A stretch of 64,000 nt of DNA from Candidatus Baldrarchaeota archaeon (GTDB lineage Archaea; Asgardarchaeota; Baldrarchaeia; Baldrarchaeales; DXJG01). Made by a program: the position numbers and the translations under genes. The notes beneath the pieces were generated by a model. It saw only the letters and a list, made by a program, of their open reading frames with translations. It searched no databases and was not told the origin of the DNA. Location: positions 544,515-608,514 of the forward strand of contig DXJG01000002.1 of NCBI GenBank assembly GCA_019056805.1, given 5' to 3'. Numbering within the stretch: position 1 is the first letter of the stretch; each line of letters opens with the position of its first letter. This document shows, piece after piece, positions 54,744 through 63,942 of this stretch.

Positions 54744-55454
54744 ATGACTACTTGGCGAGTTCTTTCCTATTTCTCCAAAAGAATAAATGAAGTGGAGCCA
54801 CTTGAAGACCCTGAAATAAAAGATATCATAAAAGAAGTTTCTGAGAGAATGAACTTCAAAATCCACGGGGTATATGTAATTACACCAAAGAAGCCTATTT
54901 TAAATGCTGTACACGTAAAACTTGCTGGTAAATTCAATTACATATATATTATTGGTCCTTTGAAAAAGTTCTTTTCAATCGAAGAAATAACTGTAATTAT
55001 GGCACATGAAATTGCTCATGCCAAGAAAAAACATGTAATGAAACTTATAATTACCAAGAAACTGGCAACAATCTTAGCCCTAACATTATCCTCAGCATTC
55101 ATAATAACCTATGGAACACTAATAGCTCCACACCTACAAGTATCATCGCCCTCCCCCCTTCAGCTAGTATTAGTTTTACTAATAACATCCCTAATGATAC
55201 TTTTCATACCAATGTTAATCGTATGCTATTTCTCACGTAAAATGGAACTTGAAGCTGATATAGAAGCTGCAAAACTCTATGGCACTGATCTCTGCATAAA
55301 AACGCTAAAAAAACTAGAAAGTCTATATAATAAGAAAACAAAGCAACCCCGACTTTTAACATTAATGAGCACCCATTCACCTATCGAAAAACGCATAAAA
55401 AACCTCGAAAAAATCAGTAAATTAGTTAAATCCAAATACAAAGATATGACATAA
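54744..55454 (+). CDS. M48 family membrane zinc metalloprotease (HtpX-like)
   Basis: 236 residues from the ATG at 54744, which has GGAG upstream; an ATG at 54732 is also in frame. The zinc motif is HEIAH and the third ligand is in 'ELEADIEAAKLYG'. Two transmembrane helices lie between them (about residues 112-165). A C-terminal 'STHSPIEKRIKNLEKI' segment is typical. It probably degrades damaged membrane proteins. It follows the candidate C/D RNA and stands alone. Confidence 0.88.
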   Translation: MTTWRVLSYFSKRINEVEPLEDPEIKDIIKEVSERMNFKIHGVYVITPKKPILNAVHVKLAGKFNYIYIIGPLKKFFSIEEITVIMAHEIAHAKKKHVMKLIITKKLATILALTLSSAFIITYGTLIAPHLQVSSPSPLQLVLVLLITSLMILFIPMLIVCYFSRKMELEADIEAAKLYGTDLCIKTLKKLESLYNKKTKQPRLLTLMSTHSPIEKRIKNLEKISKLVKSKYKDMT

Positions 55455-55530
55455 CTTCTTAGCACCTTTATTAATTTAGTTTTATTAGGTGAATAAAATA
55501 TAGAAAAAGAGAGAAAATATTGGGTTAATT

Positions 55531-56379
55531 TTATTCTTCCACTTTACGCCATTGTCCACCATATTCCATCATTGCTAGTCCAACGATTCCGATGATTACG
55601 AAGAAGAGACCTGAAGCTACAACTGGCATACCCGCGAAGGGATTGCCTGGTACGTGGGCTCCATAGAGAGGACTGAAATACGCTCCTGTAAGACCTATAG
55701 CGACCGCTAGCGTTACGAAGTTTCCAATGACAAATCCTACCCATACAAGTAGATAGCCGAGAACAGTTCTTTTGCTTGGCGATTCGCATGTCAAGCTGTA
55801 CTCTGGCATAACGTCAGTCCATAGCCATCCAAGTTTCTTAACACGATCATAGAATAGAACCATGAGTATAGGTCCTAGAATTGCTTCGTGAATGAAATTG
55901 TTAAATGTGATAATTATCGATAGAATTGCAAATGGCACAAAGCCGATGGCTTCCGTCCATAAACTGATGGTCATACCACAAGCACTGCTATTTAATAATG
56001 CGGTTGCTTCAAACCTTATGAGGCTTGCAAAGGATTTACAATCTGGTTCTTCTTTGAACATTTTATGCCATGTATAGTATGGTAGAAGACCATAAATCCA
56101 ATTTCCTATGAAGCCGCCGATTGAACCAATGGTCAATGCTCCGCCGAGAATATCAAATCCGATGAGGTTACCAACTGCGGTTCCCCATGTAGCTGCTGGT
56201 CCCCAGAGAAGACTTGTAACGATTGGAATAGCATTTCCAGGTCTAAGCGCGGTTACACCAGGAATTATCCATAAGGGCATAATGGCGAAAATCCAAAGAA
56301 TTACTGCGTAGAATGCCGCTGAAAGCGAGAAGAACACTATCATCTGTGTATAGGCAAACATGCTTAAGTTTTCTTTCAT
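55531..56379 (-). CDS. ECF-type transporter substrate-binding S component
   Basis: 282 residues, with six or seven transmembrane helices. The S-component-like 'RPGNAIPIVTSLLWGPAATWGTAVG' (helix 2-3 loop) and repeated Gly-rich helix ends fit the ECF S fold. It is divergent from the fused ATPase and T subunits, separated by 304 bases, so the S gene is expressed on its own. The substrate is not readable. A perfect 7-bp inverted repeat with a TATA-like box lies about 60 bases upstream. Confidence 0.7.
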   Translation of the reverse strand: MKENLSMFAYTQMIVFFSLSAAFYAVILWIFAIMPLWIIPGVTALRPGNAIPIVTSLLWGPAATWGTAVGNLIGFDILGGALTIGSIGGFIGNWIYGLLPYYTWHKMFKEEPDCKSFASLIRFEATALLNSSACGMTISLWTEAIGFVPFAILSIIITFNNFIHEAILGPILMVLFYDRVKKLGWLWTDVMPEYSLTCESPSKRTVLGYLLVWVGFVIGNFVTLAVAIGLTGAYFSPLYGAHVPGNPFAGMPVVASGLFFVIIGIVGLAMMEYGGQWRKVEE

Positions 56380-56683
56380 GTCCTACCACTCCCCAATCGA
56401 CATACATATTTTAATTACCGGTCACTTATTAATATTATTTATACATTTTTTTGTATAATAAACCTAAGAAATAACGTGTAAAATAAATTGTAAAAATCAA
56501 AGAAAACAAATCTATAAAACTCGATTGTTATTTTGATGCTAAAGTTTTAAGTAGTGGTAAATAGTTTTGATACAAACTATATTGAATCAGCTTAAAAGGT
56601 AAAGTTAATAATGCACTACCAGTAAACTTTAATGTCGAAGGATATACCTCACTTAACTACCCTTAATAGCGAAAAGGAGAAAA
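56380..56683. other. Divergent ECF promoter region
   Basis: 304 bases between the S component and ATPase genes. It holds the inverted repeat at 56439-56458 and AT-rich promoter-like sequence. No riboswitch fold was recognised. Confidence 0.4.
56439..56458. promoter_or_regulatory. Inverted repeat upstream of the ECF S component
   Basis: TTATACA and TGTATAA, perfect 7-bp arms around six T residues. On the minus strand it overlaps a TATA-like TGTATAAATA, 60 bases before the S component start. It is an operator candidate for the uptake system. Confidence 0.4.
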
Positions 56684-58381
56684 GTGGAGACAATGGCGGA
56701 GGATAAATATATAATTGAACTAGAAGATGTCTGGATTAAACATCGCGGTCAAGAAGATTATGCTCTGAAAGAAATAAACCTCAAAGTGAGACCCGGAGAA
56801 ACGCTTGCCATCATTGGGCCCACGAATGCTGGAAAAAGCACTCTTTGTATGCTTTTAAATGGTCTAATACCTAATATTGTAAAAGTTAAAGAATTTAAAG
56901 GAAAAGTTACCGTCAAAGGAAAAAATGTTAAAAAACATAGAGTTTCAGAACTTGCACCAATAGTTGGCATCGTTTTTCAAGATTATGAAAGTCAAATTTT
57001 TAGAACTAACGTAGAGTTAGAAATAACTTTTGGACCAGAGAATCTCGGCCTTCCTCGAGAGGAGATTAAGAGAAGACTTGAGAAATGTCTCGAATGGACT
57101 CGTATGAACGGTTTAGAAAAACGTTACACCTTTGAGTTGAGCGGTGGACAAAAACAACGATTGGCAATAGCTTCTATTTTGGCGATGCAACCAGACATAA
57201 TAGTCCTAGATGAAGCAACATCAGATCTTGACCCTATAGGGAAATTTGAAATCTATCAGGTAATTCAACAGTTAAAAAGAGAAAAGGAGGACCTTACTTT
57301 AATCATGGTTGATCATCACCTCGATAAAGTTGCGGAAATAGCTGATAGAATAGTTGTATTAAATCGTGGTCAAATTATTTATGAAGGGACGCCTAGAGAA
57401 GTGTTTTCTCGTGTAGACGAATTACTTAAGATGGGTCTTAATCCACCTCAAGTTACAGAGTTATTTTATAAAATGGGTGAAAAACCACCATATCCGATTT
57501 CAATGGAAGAAGCTATGGAAAGATTTCCAAAAAATAAAAAAATAAAAGCTCCGGAAAATCCACCCAAAAAAGCATCGGATAATGAACCAGCTATTGAAAT
57601 AAGAGATTTATGGCATACCTATGATAATGTTCACTGGGCCTTAAAAGGGATAAATCTGCGAATAAATAAAGGTGAATTTGTTGCCCTCATCGGGAATAAC
57701 GGATCAGGTAAAACAACATTGGCTATGAGCATAAATGGAATAGTTAGACCAACAAGAGGGTCAGTTAAAGTTCTAGGTCATGAAGTAACAACCATGACGG
57801 TTAAAGCAGCTGGTAGATTAGTTGGTTATATATTCCAAAATCCCGATTTCCAACTTGTAACCAGCTCGGTTAGATCAGAGATAGAATTAGGTTTAAAACA
57901 ACTTGAACTTCCAAAGGACGAGGTTGATAAACGGGTTGAAAGAGTTTTAAAATTACTTAATATTGAAGATATTGCTGATGAAGATCCGTTTTTCCTCAAT
58001 AAGGCAAATAGGCAGAGAGTTGCTGTTGCAAGCATACTTGCATTAGAACCTGAAATAATAATTTTAGATGAACCAACAACCGGATTAACACCAGGTGAAA
58101 CTAGAGATATCATGAGACTTGCACTTGAACTAAATAAGGCGGGGAAAACAATTATAATTATTACACATGACATGTGGTTGGTTGCTGAATATGCCCAACG
58201 TGTAATTGTTTTAAGAGATGGAGAATTATTAATGGATGGTCATCCCCGTTCCGTATTCTCTCAAATAGAACTTCTAGGTGAGTCATTTATAGAACCGCCG
58301 CAAATTGCAAGATTCTCCAAAACCATGTTTAACAAGACTTTCTTATCGGTTGATGAGTTAATTTCCCATATGGAGGTGTAA
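56684..58381 (+). CDS. ECF transporter ATPase, two fused ABC domains
   Basis: 565 residues from the GTG at 56684 (AAGGAG upstream; the ATG at 56693 is an alternative). ABC domain 1 has Walker A GPTNAGKST, signature LSGGQKQR and Walker B IIVLDEAT. Domain 2, from about residue 300, has Walker A GNNGSGKTT and Walker B IIILDEPT, but its signature reads FLNKANRQR instead of LSGGQ. So only one of the two composite ATP sites has a normal signature. EcfA and EcfA' are usually separate or fused as here. It is followed three bases later by EcfT. Confidence 0.9.
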   Translation: METMAEDKYIIELEDVWIKHRGQEDYALKEINLKVRPGETLAIIGPTNAGKSTLCMLLNGLIPNIVKVKEFKGKVTVKGKNVKKHRVSELAPIVGIVFQDYESQIFRTNVELEITFGPENLGLPREEIKRRLEKCLEWTRMNGLEKRYTFELSGGQKQRLAIASILAMQPDIIVLDEATSDLDPIGKFEIYQVIQQLKREKEDLTLIMVDHHLDKVAEIADRIVVLNRGQIIYEGTPREVFSRVDELLKMGLNPPQVTELFYKMGEKPPYPISMEEAMERFPKNKKIKAPENPPKKASDNEPAIEIRDLWHTYDNVHWALKGINLRINKGEFVALIGNNGSGKTTLAMSINGIVRPTRGSVKVLGHEVTTMTVKAAGRLVGYIFQNPDFQLVTSSVRSEIELGLKQLELPKDEVDKRVERVLKLLNIEDIADEDPFFLNKANRQRVAVASILALEPEIIILDEPTTGLTPGETRDIMRLALELNKAGKTIIIITHDMWLVAEYAQRVIVLRDGELLMDGHPRSVFSQIELLGESFIEPPQIARFSKTMFNKTFLSVDELISHMEV

Positions 58382-58384
58382 ATA

Positions 58385-59191
58385 ATGGTACAATTTACTC
58401 TCTATGTTGATAGAGATACGATTCTCCATAGACTAGATCCCCGTTCCAAGTTAATCTGGCTTGTATGTGTATGGTTATGGGCAATGTCTTTTAATCATCC
58501 AGCATGGACTTTTGTCATATTTCTTGTTGTAATAGTTTTTGCGGTCACATCTCGTTCAATGCATCATCTTAGCTTTGCAATCAAAGGATTAATCTCCCTA
58601 TTCATAATGGCAGCAATTATGTGGCCTCTCTTTAGAGAAGGCTTCACACCAATATACACCTTAGTTTTTCCTTTCGGTAAAAAGGTCATTTACTATGAGA
58701 CAGTTCTTTATGCATTAGCAATGTCTATGAGATTTTTTGCGATGATAACTGCAGGGCTCGTATATTTTGCAACGACTAGAATGGAAGATCTTTCAGTTGC
58801 ATTAGCAAAAATGAGAATACCCTATGGATTAAACTTTGGGTTTACCACAATTTTCCGTTTCATACCAACCATGTATGGGGAGGCTCAACTAATTTTTCTC
58901 GCCCAAGAAGCTAGAGGAGTTGATCTAAGAAGAGGGAGTATTTTTCAGAAAATAAAAAACACAGTTCCGACAATAGCTCCCCTCTTTATAACTACTCTTC
59001 GAAGAGCTGGAGAACTAGTAATGGCTATCGAAAGTCGAGCATTTCTATTAAAAAAAGAGAGAACATCATACTACGAGATTAAATTTAAGTTAGGAGACTA
59101 CATCCTAGTGATATTCTCCATAATACTCACAGTGTTCTTCCTCTGGCTACGAATACAAGGCTACGGCATAGTACTTCCAACAGCAATATAA
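58385..59191 (+). CDS. ecfT: ECF transporter T component (EcfT)
   Basis: 268 residues. The N-terminal 'YVDRDTILHRLDPRSKLIW' and the two coupling-helix motifs 'AQEARGVDLRRG' and 'AIESRAFL' are the family hallmarks. Five or six helices. It links the S component to the ATPase. It lies directly after the fused ATPase gene and before the zinc-ribbon membrane protein, 12 bases away. Confidence 0.92.
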   Translation: MVQFTLYVDRDTILHRLDPRSKLIWLVCVWLWAMSFNHPAWTFVIFLVVIVFAVTSRSMHHLSFAIKGLISLFIMAAIMWPLFREGFTPIYTLVFPFGKKVIYYETVLYALAMSMRFFAMITAGLVYFATTRMEDLSVALAKMRIPYGLNFGFTTIFRFIPTMYGEAQLIFLAQEARGVDLRRGSIFQKIKNTVPTIAPLFITTLRRAGELVMAIESRAFLLKKERTSYYEIKFKLGDYILVIFSIILTVFFLWLRIQGYGIVLPTAI

Positions 59192-59203
59192 TAGGTGAGA
59201 AAT

Positions 59204-59878
59204 ATGAAAGGAAGATTCCTCATAGCATCCACAATATTAGCAGTAATTAGTTTGATAGCTGTAAATATTCTTCTACCAGATATTGTAGAAACTTACACCA
59301 TCGCATACGCTACAAGATATAATGACATGATAGCATTAATTATTGGTACAATAGATGCATTATCAAATCTACCAGTTGCATACACAGGAAACACATTTTA
59401 TACCATGTTTGCTTTATGGTTTATAGCAGGTCTTATAACAGGTGCAATTATACGCAAACCAGAAAGCAGTTTAGTTGGTGGAATGTTCACAGGTGTAGTT
59501 TTCGGCCTAATACTAATATTTGTCTTAGCTTCTGAACAAGGAATCGACATAAGAATAGTTTTCAAAGATCTATTTGCCAGGAGCCCAGATGAAGTTTATT
59601 ATAGGCCTTTCTATGTTGCATCAATAGCAAAACTAGTCTACGCATTTATGTCTGCATTTATTGGTGCAATAGGCAGTGCTATAAGTGCTGCAGTACTACT
59701 TAAACCTGAAATACCAGAACAAGAAATGCCAGAAGAAATGTACCCAATAAAAACAACATGCCCCAGCTGTGGAGCAGAGTTCTTAAGCACTCCAATGTAC
59801 TGCGCCGTATGTGGCATAAAACTTAGAGAAACTCGATCTATAACGGGGGTAAGCCTTGAAGAAAAGCAAAACCGATAA
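59204..59878 (+). CDS. Membrane protein with C-terminal zinc ribbon, in the ECF operon
   Basis: 224 residues from the ATG at 59204 (GGTGAG upstream). Four hydrophobic segments occupy residues 5-165, including 'FYTMFALWFIAGLITGAII'. The C-terminal tail has a zinc-ribbon pattern (CPSCGAEFLSTPMYCAVCG). It overlaps the next gene by 23 bases and follows ecfT by 12, so it is part of the operon. I do not know a family with this exact layout. It could be an accessory subunit or regulator of the transporter, inference only. Confidence 0.65.
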   Translation: MKGRFLIASTILAVISLIAVNILLPDIVETYTIAYATRYNDMIALIIGTIDALSNLPVAYTGNTFYTMFALWFIAGLITGAIIRKPESSLVGGMFTGVVFGLILIFVLASEQGIDIRIVFKDLFARSPDEVYYRPFYVASIAKLVYAFMSAFIGAIGSAISAAVLLKPEIPEQEMPEEMYPIKTTCPSCGAEFLSTPMYCAVCGIKLRETRSITGVSLEEKQNR

Positions 59879-60509
59879 GAAAAAGCCTTTATACATTCAA
59901 AAGGCTGAAGACCTACGCTATGCTATAGATGTATTAGATGGCTTTAGACGACCGCCCTTTCCCTATAGAAAACTAGAACGAGAACAAGTTAAAAAAACTA
60001 GAAAACTAAAACCCATGGAAAGAACAAAACTACACGCCATTATCGAAAACATAAGAGACCCGGAAATCTCAAAGAAATGGGAAATCCTTAAAAATCATTT
60101 AATAAAGTTTTTAGCGGTTTACCGCGAATATGAACATTTTGCAAGACGTACAAATATCAAAATTTTCGGTCTCATAGCTCTTTCATCAGTAATTCTATCT
60201 ATCCTCGCTGTAACACGGTCATTACCCCTCTGGATAGTTGAAGCAACCGTAATTCCAATCTTCATACTCCTAATTCTCATTTATAGACACTATGAAATGA
60301 AAAGAATACAAGCATTAAGAAAAAAATGGAAACACGGACACCTAGTAAGAGAATTAGTTGACATGATTGCAGCACATCTCTCTAAACTAATAAAACAACA
60401 TTCTCTAAACCCCAGCGACTACAAAATATCCTCAAACTTCAACGACTACAAAAACCTACGAACCGTAACCATCCACAAAAACTGGTTTGAACTAGAACCA
60501 AAAGTTTAA
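59856..60509 (+). CDS. Membrane protein with basic N-terminus, last gene of the ECF operon
   Basis: 217 residues starting at a TTG inside the end of the previous gene. A long basic N-terminal part (about 105 residues) is followed by two close transmembrane helices ('IFGLIALSSVILSILAV' and 'ATVIPIFILLILIYR') and a charged helical tail. Function is unknown. The tight overlap with the zinc-ribbon gene argues that the two proteins work together. Confidence 0.6.
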   Translation: MKKSKTDKKKPLYIQKAEDLRYAIDVLDGFRRPPFPYRKLEREQVKKTRKLKPMERTKLHAIIENIRDPEISKKWEILKNHLIKFLAVYREYEHFARRTNIKIFGLIALSSVILSILAVTRSLPLWIVEATVIPIFILLILIYRHYEMKRIQALRKKWKHGHLVRELVDMIAAHLSKLIKQHSLNPSDYKISSNFNDYKNLRTVTIHKNWFELEPKV

Positions 60510-60718
60510 CCTAATCTTCTTTTAGAAGACAAAATATTTCTTGGTACATGTTGTAATCTCGGTCTATCTTCCATTATGGGACTTTTATGTTAAATCATTG
60601 TCCTGGAGGAATTCTTAAAGAAATAAGATACATTTAACTAAAAATTAAAATTGTCATGTTGCGGTGTCTTCATTTTCGGGTTAATGAATATCAGCTTTAA
60701 TTTTGATTCTTCAATATT

Positions 60719-61474
60719 TCAGAATCCTTTCTCATGTAGGATTTTGATTGCTTCAATGGCAACTTTTATTTCTGTGTCAATGGCTTTTTTCACAATTTCT
60801 GCGTGGTCTCCAAGTTCTTGGCCAGGTTCAAACTCCAGTTTCTTTGTTCCTTTTACGAGGTTTCCGTCAACAGCCAATATTGCTCCGGCTTTTAATCCCC
60901 TTAAATGGGAAACTATGAATATTGCGGAACATTCTCCCTCTACGGACAAAACTCTAGCTTTCCTCCACTCATTAACATATTGCATTTCAGCATAATATGC
61001 AGGACTAGTTGCCACTACACCTCGATAATATTTAACACCAAGGGTTTCAGCAGCTTCTATCAAAGCATTTACAACATCTAAATCCGGAACCGCTGGAAAA
61101 TCTGGTGGAACATATGCATGCGTTGTTCCTTCACGTCTAACAGCGCCGGTCGGAATTATAAGATCTCCAACTTCTATATCTGGTTGTAAGGCACCTGTTG
61201 TACCTACACGAATCAGAATTTTAGCTCCTATATTTGCAAGTTCTTCCACAGCTATTGAAGCCGCATTTCCTCCGATCCCCGTTGATGTTGTTGAGATTGG
61301 GATTCCTGAAACAGTGCCAGTATATGTTATGAATTCCCTGAAGTCAGCAACTAGACGGTACTCATCAAACTTCTCTGCCACTATTTTAGATCGCTTAGGA
61401 TCACCTGGTAAAAGTACATATTTAGCAACGTCACCTACACCGCACATAATATGAGGTTGTATTTTCTTTTTCAA
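60719..61474 (-). CDS. Nucleoside phosphorylase (uridine phosphorylase-like)
   Basis: 251 residues of the PNP/UDP family 1. The phosphate and base sites are visible: 'LLPGDPKRSKIV', 'TSTGIGGNAASIAVEELA' and 'RVGTTGAL'. The VEME-like signature is 'VEGECSAIF'. It starts at a TTG with GGAGGGT upstream. The reaction yields ribose-1-phosphate. The divergently placed ribose-1,5-bisphosphate isomerase gene (120 bases away) suggests that this product feeds the pentose-bisphosphate pathway. Confidence 0.88.
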   Translation of the reverse strand: MKKKIQPHIMCGVGDVAKYVLLPGDPKRSKIVAEKFDEYRLVADFREFITYTGTVSGIPISTTSTGIGGNAASIAVEELANIGAKILIRVGTTGALQPDIEVGDLIIPTGAVRREGTTHAYVPPDFPAVPDLDVVNALIEAAETLGVKYYRGVVATSPAYYAEMQYVNEWRKARVLSVEGECSAIFIVSHLRGLKAGAILAVDGNLVKGTKKLEFEPGQELGDHAEIVKKAIDTEIKVAIEAIKILHEKGF

Positions 61475-61594
61475 AGCTTACCCTCCACTACATACTCTTA
61501 AATCGGTGGCCAATATTAATAGTTTATTTGTCTTTTAAATTAAGTAAGATAGAAATATGCGAGGAAACCTAAGTGTTTTGAGAGGTGTTTACCT

Positions 61595-62551
61595 TTGATA
61601 ATCCCAGAGGAAATCAGAAAGATAGCAGATGATATTTGTACAATGCGGATTCGTGGTGCTACACCTATCGCTAAGGCTGCTGTTGAAGGATTAAAAATTG
61701 CTGCTCAAAAAACTCCAGCAAAAACTGTTCAAGAATTTTACAAAAAGTTTAAGGAAATCGGAAAATTTTTACAAGCTACCCGACCATCTGCAGTATCTTT
61801 ACCCAACGGCATAAGATATGTGCTGTATAGAGTTAAAAAGGCTGTTGAAGAAGGACTATCGCTTGATCAAGTTAAATCTATCGCAATAAACGTATCTAAT
61901 GAATTTATAGAGAAGACAAATACTGCTAAAGACAAAATTGGAGAAATAGGAGCAAAATTAATTAAAGATGGAGACACTATTCTCACCCACTGTAATAGTA
62001 GTATCGCGTTAAGCATAATAAAAACAGCACATCGACAAGGAAAAGAAATAAAGGTTTATGCAACAGAGACAAGACCTAGATACCAAGGACATTTAACAAT
62101 AAAAGAATTAAATGAAAGTGGTATACCTACGACCTTAATTGTCGATTCTGCAGCTGGATTTTTCATGAAAGAAGTTGACAAAGTTATTGTAGGAGCAGAC
62201 ACCATACTTGTGGACGGCACGCTTATCTACAAAATAGGACTGTTTTTAATAGCATTAGCAGCAAGAAAGTACAATGTGCCTTTATATGTAGGTGCAGAAA
62301 CCTACAAGTTCTGTCCAGAAAGCGTTACCGGAGAAATAATAGAAATAGAGGAGAGAGACTCTGCTGAAATAATTGATCCAGAGAAAATAAAAGATCTAAA
62401 ATACGTAACTGTTCGAAACCCGGCATTTGACTACATTCCACCTGAATACATAAAATATATCATAACAGAGAAGGGAATAATTCCACCACACGCTGCAATC
62501 ATAGTGCTTAGAGAAGAATACGGATGGCCGATTTCAACCCCACAAATATAA
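61595..62551 (+). CDS. Ribose-1,5-bisphosphate isomerase
   Basis: 318 residues of the eIF2B-like isomerase family with the archaeal type ('MRIRGATPIAKAAVEGL' N-terminus). The catalytic Cys is in 'ILTHCNSSIA' and the Asp in 'VIVGADTILVDG'. It converts ribose-1,5-bisphosphate to ribulose-1,5-bisphosphate, the substrate of form III RuBisCO in the archaeal nucleotide-salvage route. RuBisCO and AMP phosphorylase are not in this window. It starts at a TTG with GAGGTG upstream. Confidence 0.92.
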   Translation: MIIPEEIRKIADDICTMRIRGATPIAKAAVEGLKIAAQKTPAKTVQEFYKKFKEIGKFLQATRPSAVSLPNGIRYVLYRVKKAVEEGLSLDQVKSIAINVSNEFIEKTNTAKDKIGEIGAKLIKDGDTILTHCNSSIALSIIKTAHRQGKEIKVYATETRPRYQGHLTIKELNESGIPTTLIVDSAAGFFMKEVDKVIVGADTILVDGTLIYKIGLFLIALAARKYNVPLYVGAETYKFCPESVTGEIIEIEERDSAEIIDPEKIKDLKYVTVRNPAFDYIPPEYIKYIITEKGIIPPHAAIIVLREEYGWPISTPQI

Positions 62552-62634
62552 ACAGAAATTAGATATACAAATTTTGGATATAAAGATCATGTAAAACTTA
62601 ATTTTTCTTTTTCAATAAATAGTTAATTTACAAG

Positions 62635-63942
62635 CTATGTGCCAACAATGTTGGTTATGAATGAGGGAAAGATCGAAGTGAAAGATTTCCATTCTTCCAG
62701 AAATTCTCCAAAAGTTAATTTTCTTCTTATAGCTTCTATTACACCATACAAGTAGGATGAGGCATATTTTACTGAAACTATTTGCCCACCAATTACTCGT
62801 TCTTTTTCATCCAAAATTATATGCATCTTAGGATTAAATTTCTCAATAATTGGAATATGTCCCTTAAAATCTTTTTCAAAATTAATAGAAACAGTTTTTG
62901 CCTTAATATTAACTTCTTTTGCTGTTTCAATACTATGACCAGCAACCCCAACTTCTAAGCCGAAAACCTTTTGAATTTGAACCCTAAGAAAGCCTTTCAC
63001 TTCAAGTTTTCCACCAACAGCGTTAACACCAGCCAGTTTCCCGGTTTGAGCAGCTATACTCCCAACTGGCATGTATAGATAATTACCGGAAATAAAATCT
63101 GGAACCTCAGCAACGTCTCCAGCCGCAAAAATACCCTCAACATTAGTTTTAGCCCTACCATTAATCAGTATTCCAACCTTACCAATTTTAACTCCAATAG
63201 ACTTCGCTAAATCGACATTAGGCAAAACACCAGCCGTAAGAATAACTAGATCTGTTTTAATTTTTTCCCCGTCAATATCTACGCTTTCAACGCTGCCATT
63301 TCCATAAATCTCGTTAACTGTTCTTCCCGTTAAAAGCTTAACACCAAAATGTTCCACTCTCTTCTCAATAATCCGGCTCAAATCTTCTTCCAATAATCTC
63401 CATAGAATTCTAGGCATCTTTTCGACAATTAAAGGTTTTAAACCAATTTTTCGAAGTTTTTCAGCAACTTCCAATCCCACAAAACCAGCACCAACAATAA
63501 CAACTTGTTTTGCTCTCTGAATTTTTTGTTTAATCTTTAAAGCATCTTTTAGACTCCAAATAGTAAAAACATTCTCCAAATTTACACCTGGAATTCTTGG
63601 TCTAATAGGTACACCACCACTTGCAAAAATCAATGAATCGAATCCAAGGGCTTCACGACGATTATTAGAACTAATAATAAGCTCTCTCTTTTCTCCGTTT
63701 ATTTTTTCACATTTCCAACCAATTCTCAAATTAATATTTTCCTTACTTAGTAACTCGTCTTGATAAATTAAAATGTCTTTTACATCTATTTTTCCAGCGA
63801 TCAAAGAAGGTAAACTAGGTTTTCTATATGGATATTCAAGAGATATAATCGTAATAACTACCTCTTTATTGGAATTTCTAGCTGACAACGCAGCATTAAT
63901 ACCTGCAACACCACCCCCTACAATTACAAGATTTTTAATCAT
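62635..63942 (-). CDS. NAD(P)/FAD-dependent oxidoreductase (NADH oxidase / CoA-disulfide reductase-like)
   Basis: 435 residues from the ATG at 63942 (AAGGTG upstream). FAD-binding GGGVAGINAA at the N-terminus, NAD-binding GAGFVGLEVAEKL near residue 160, and the FAD contact 'GIFAAGDVAEV' near 275. The C-terminal dimer domain is present. The redox Cys of CoA-disulfide reductases (the 'SxxxCG' loop near residue 43) is missing; that region reads 'RKPSLPSLIAG'. So it is more likely an NADH oxidase or ferredoxin/rubredoxin reductase type. Its partner is unknown. Confidence 0.85.
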   Translation of the reverse strand: MIKNLVIVGGGVAGINAALSARNSNKEVVITIISLEYPYRKPSLPSLIAGKIDVKDILIYQDELLSKENINLRIGWKCEKINGEKRELIISSNNRREALGFDSLIFASGGVPIRPRIPGVNLENVFTIWSLKDALKIKQKIQRAKQVVIVGAGFVGLEVAEKLRKIGLKPLIVEKMPRILWRLLEEDLSRIIEKRVEHFGVKLLTGRTVNEIYGNGSVESVDIDGEKIKTDLVILTAGVLPNVDLAKSIGVKIGKVGILINGRAKTNVEGIFAAGDVAEVPDFISGNYLYMPVGSIAAQTGKLAGVNAVGGKLEVKGFLRVQIQKVFGLEVGVAGHSIETAKEVNIKAKTVSINFEKDFKGHIPIIEKFNPKMHIILDEKERVIGGQIVSVKYASSYLYGVIEAIRRKLTFGEFLEEWKSFTSIFPSFITNIVGT

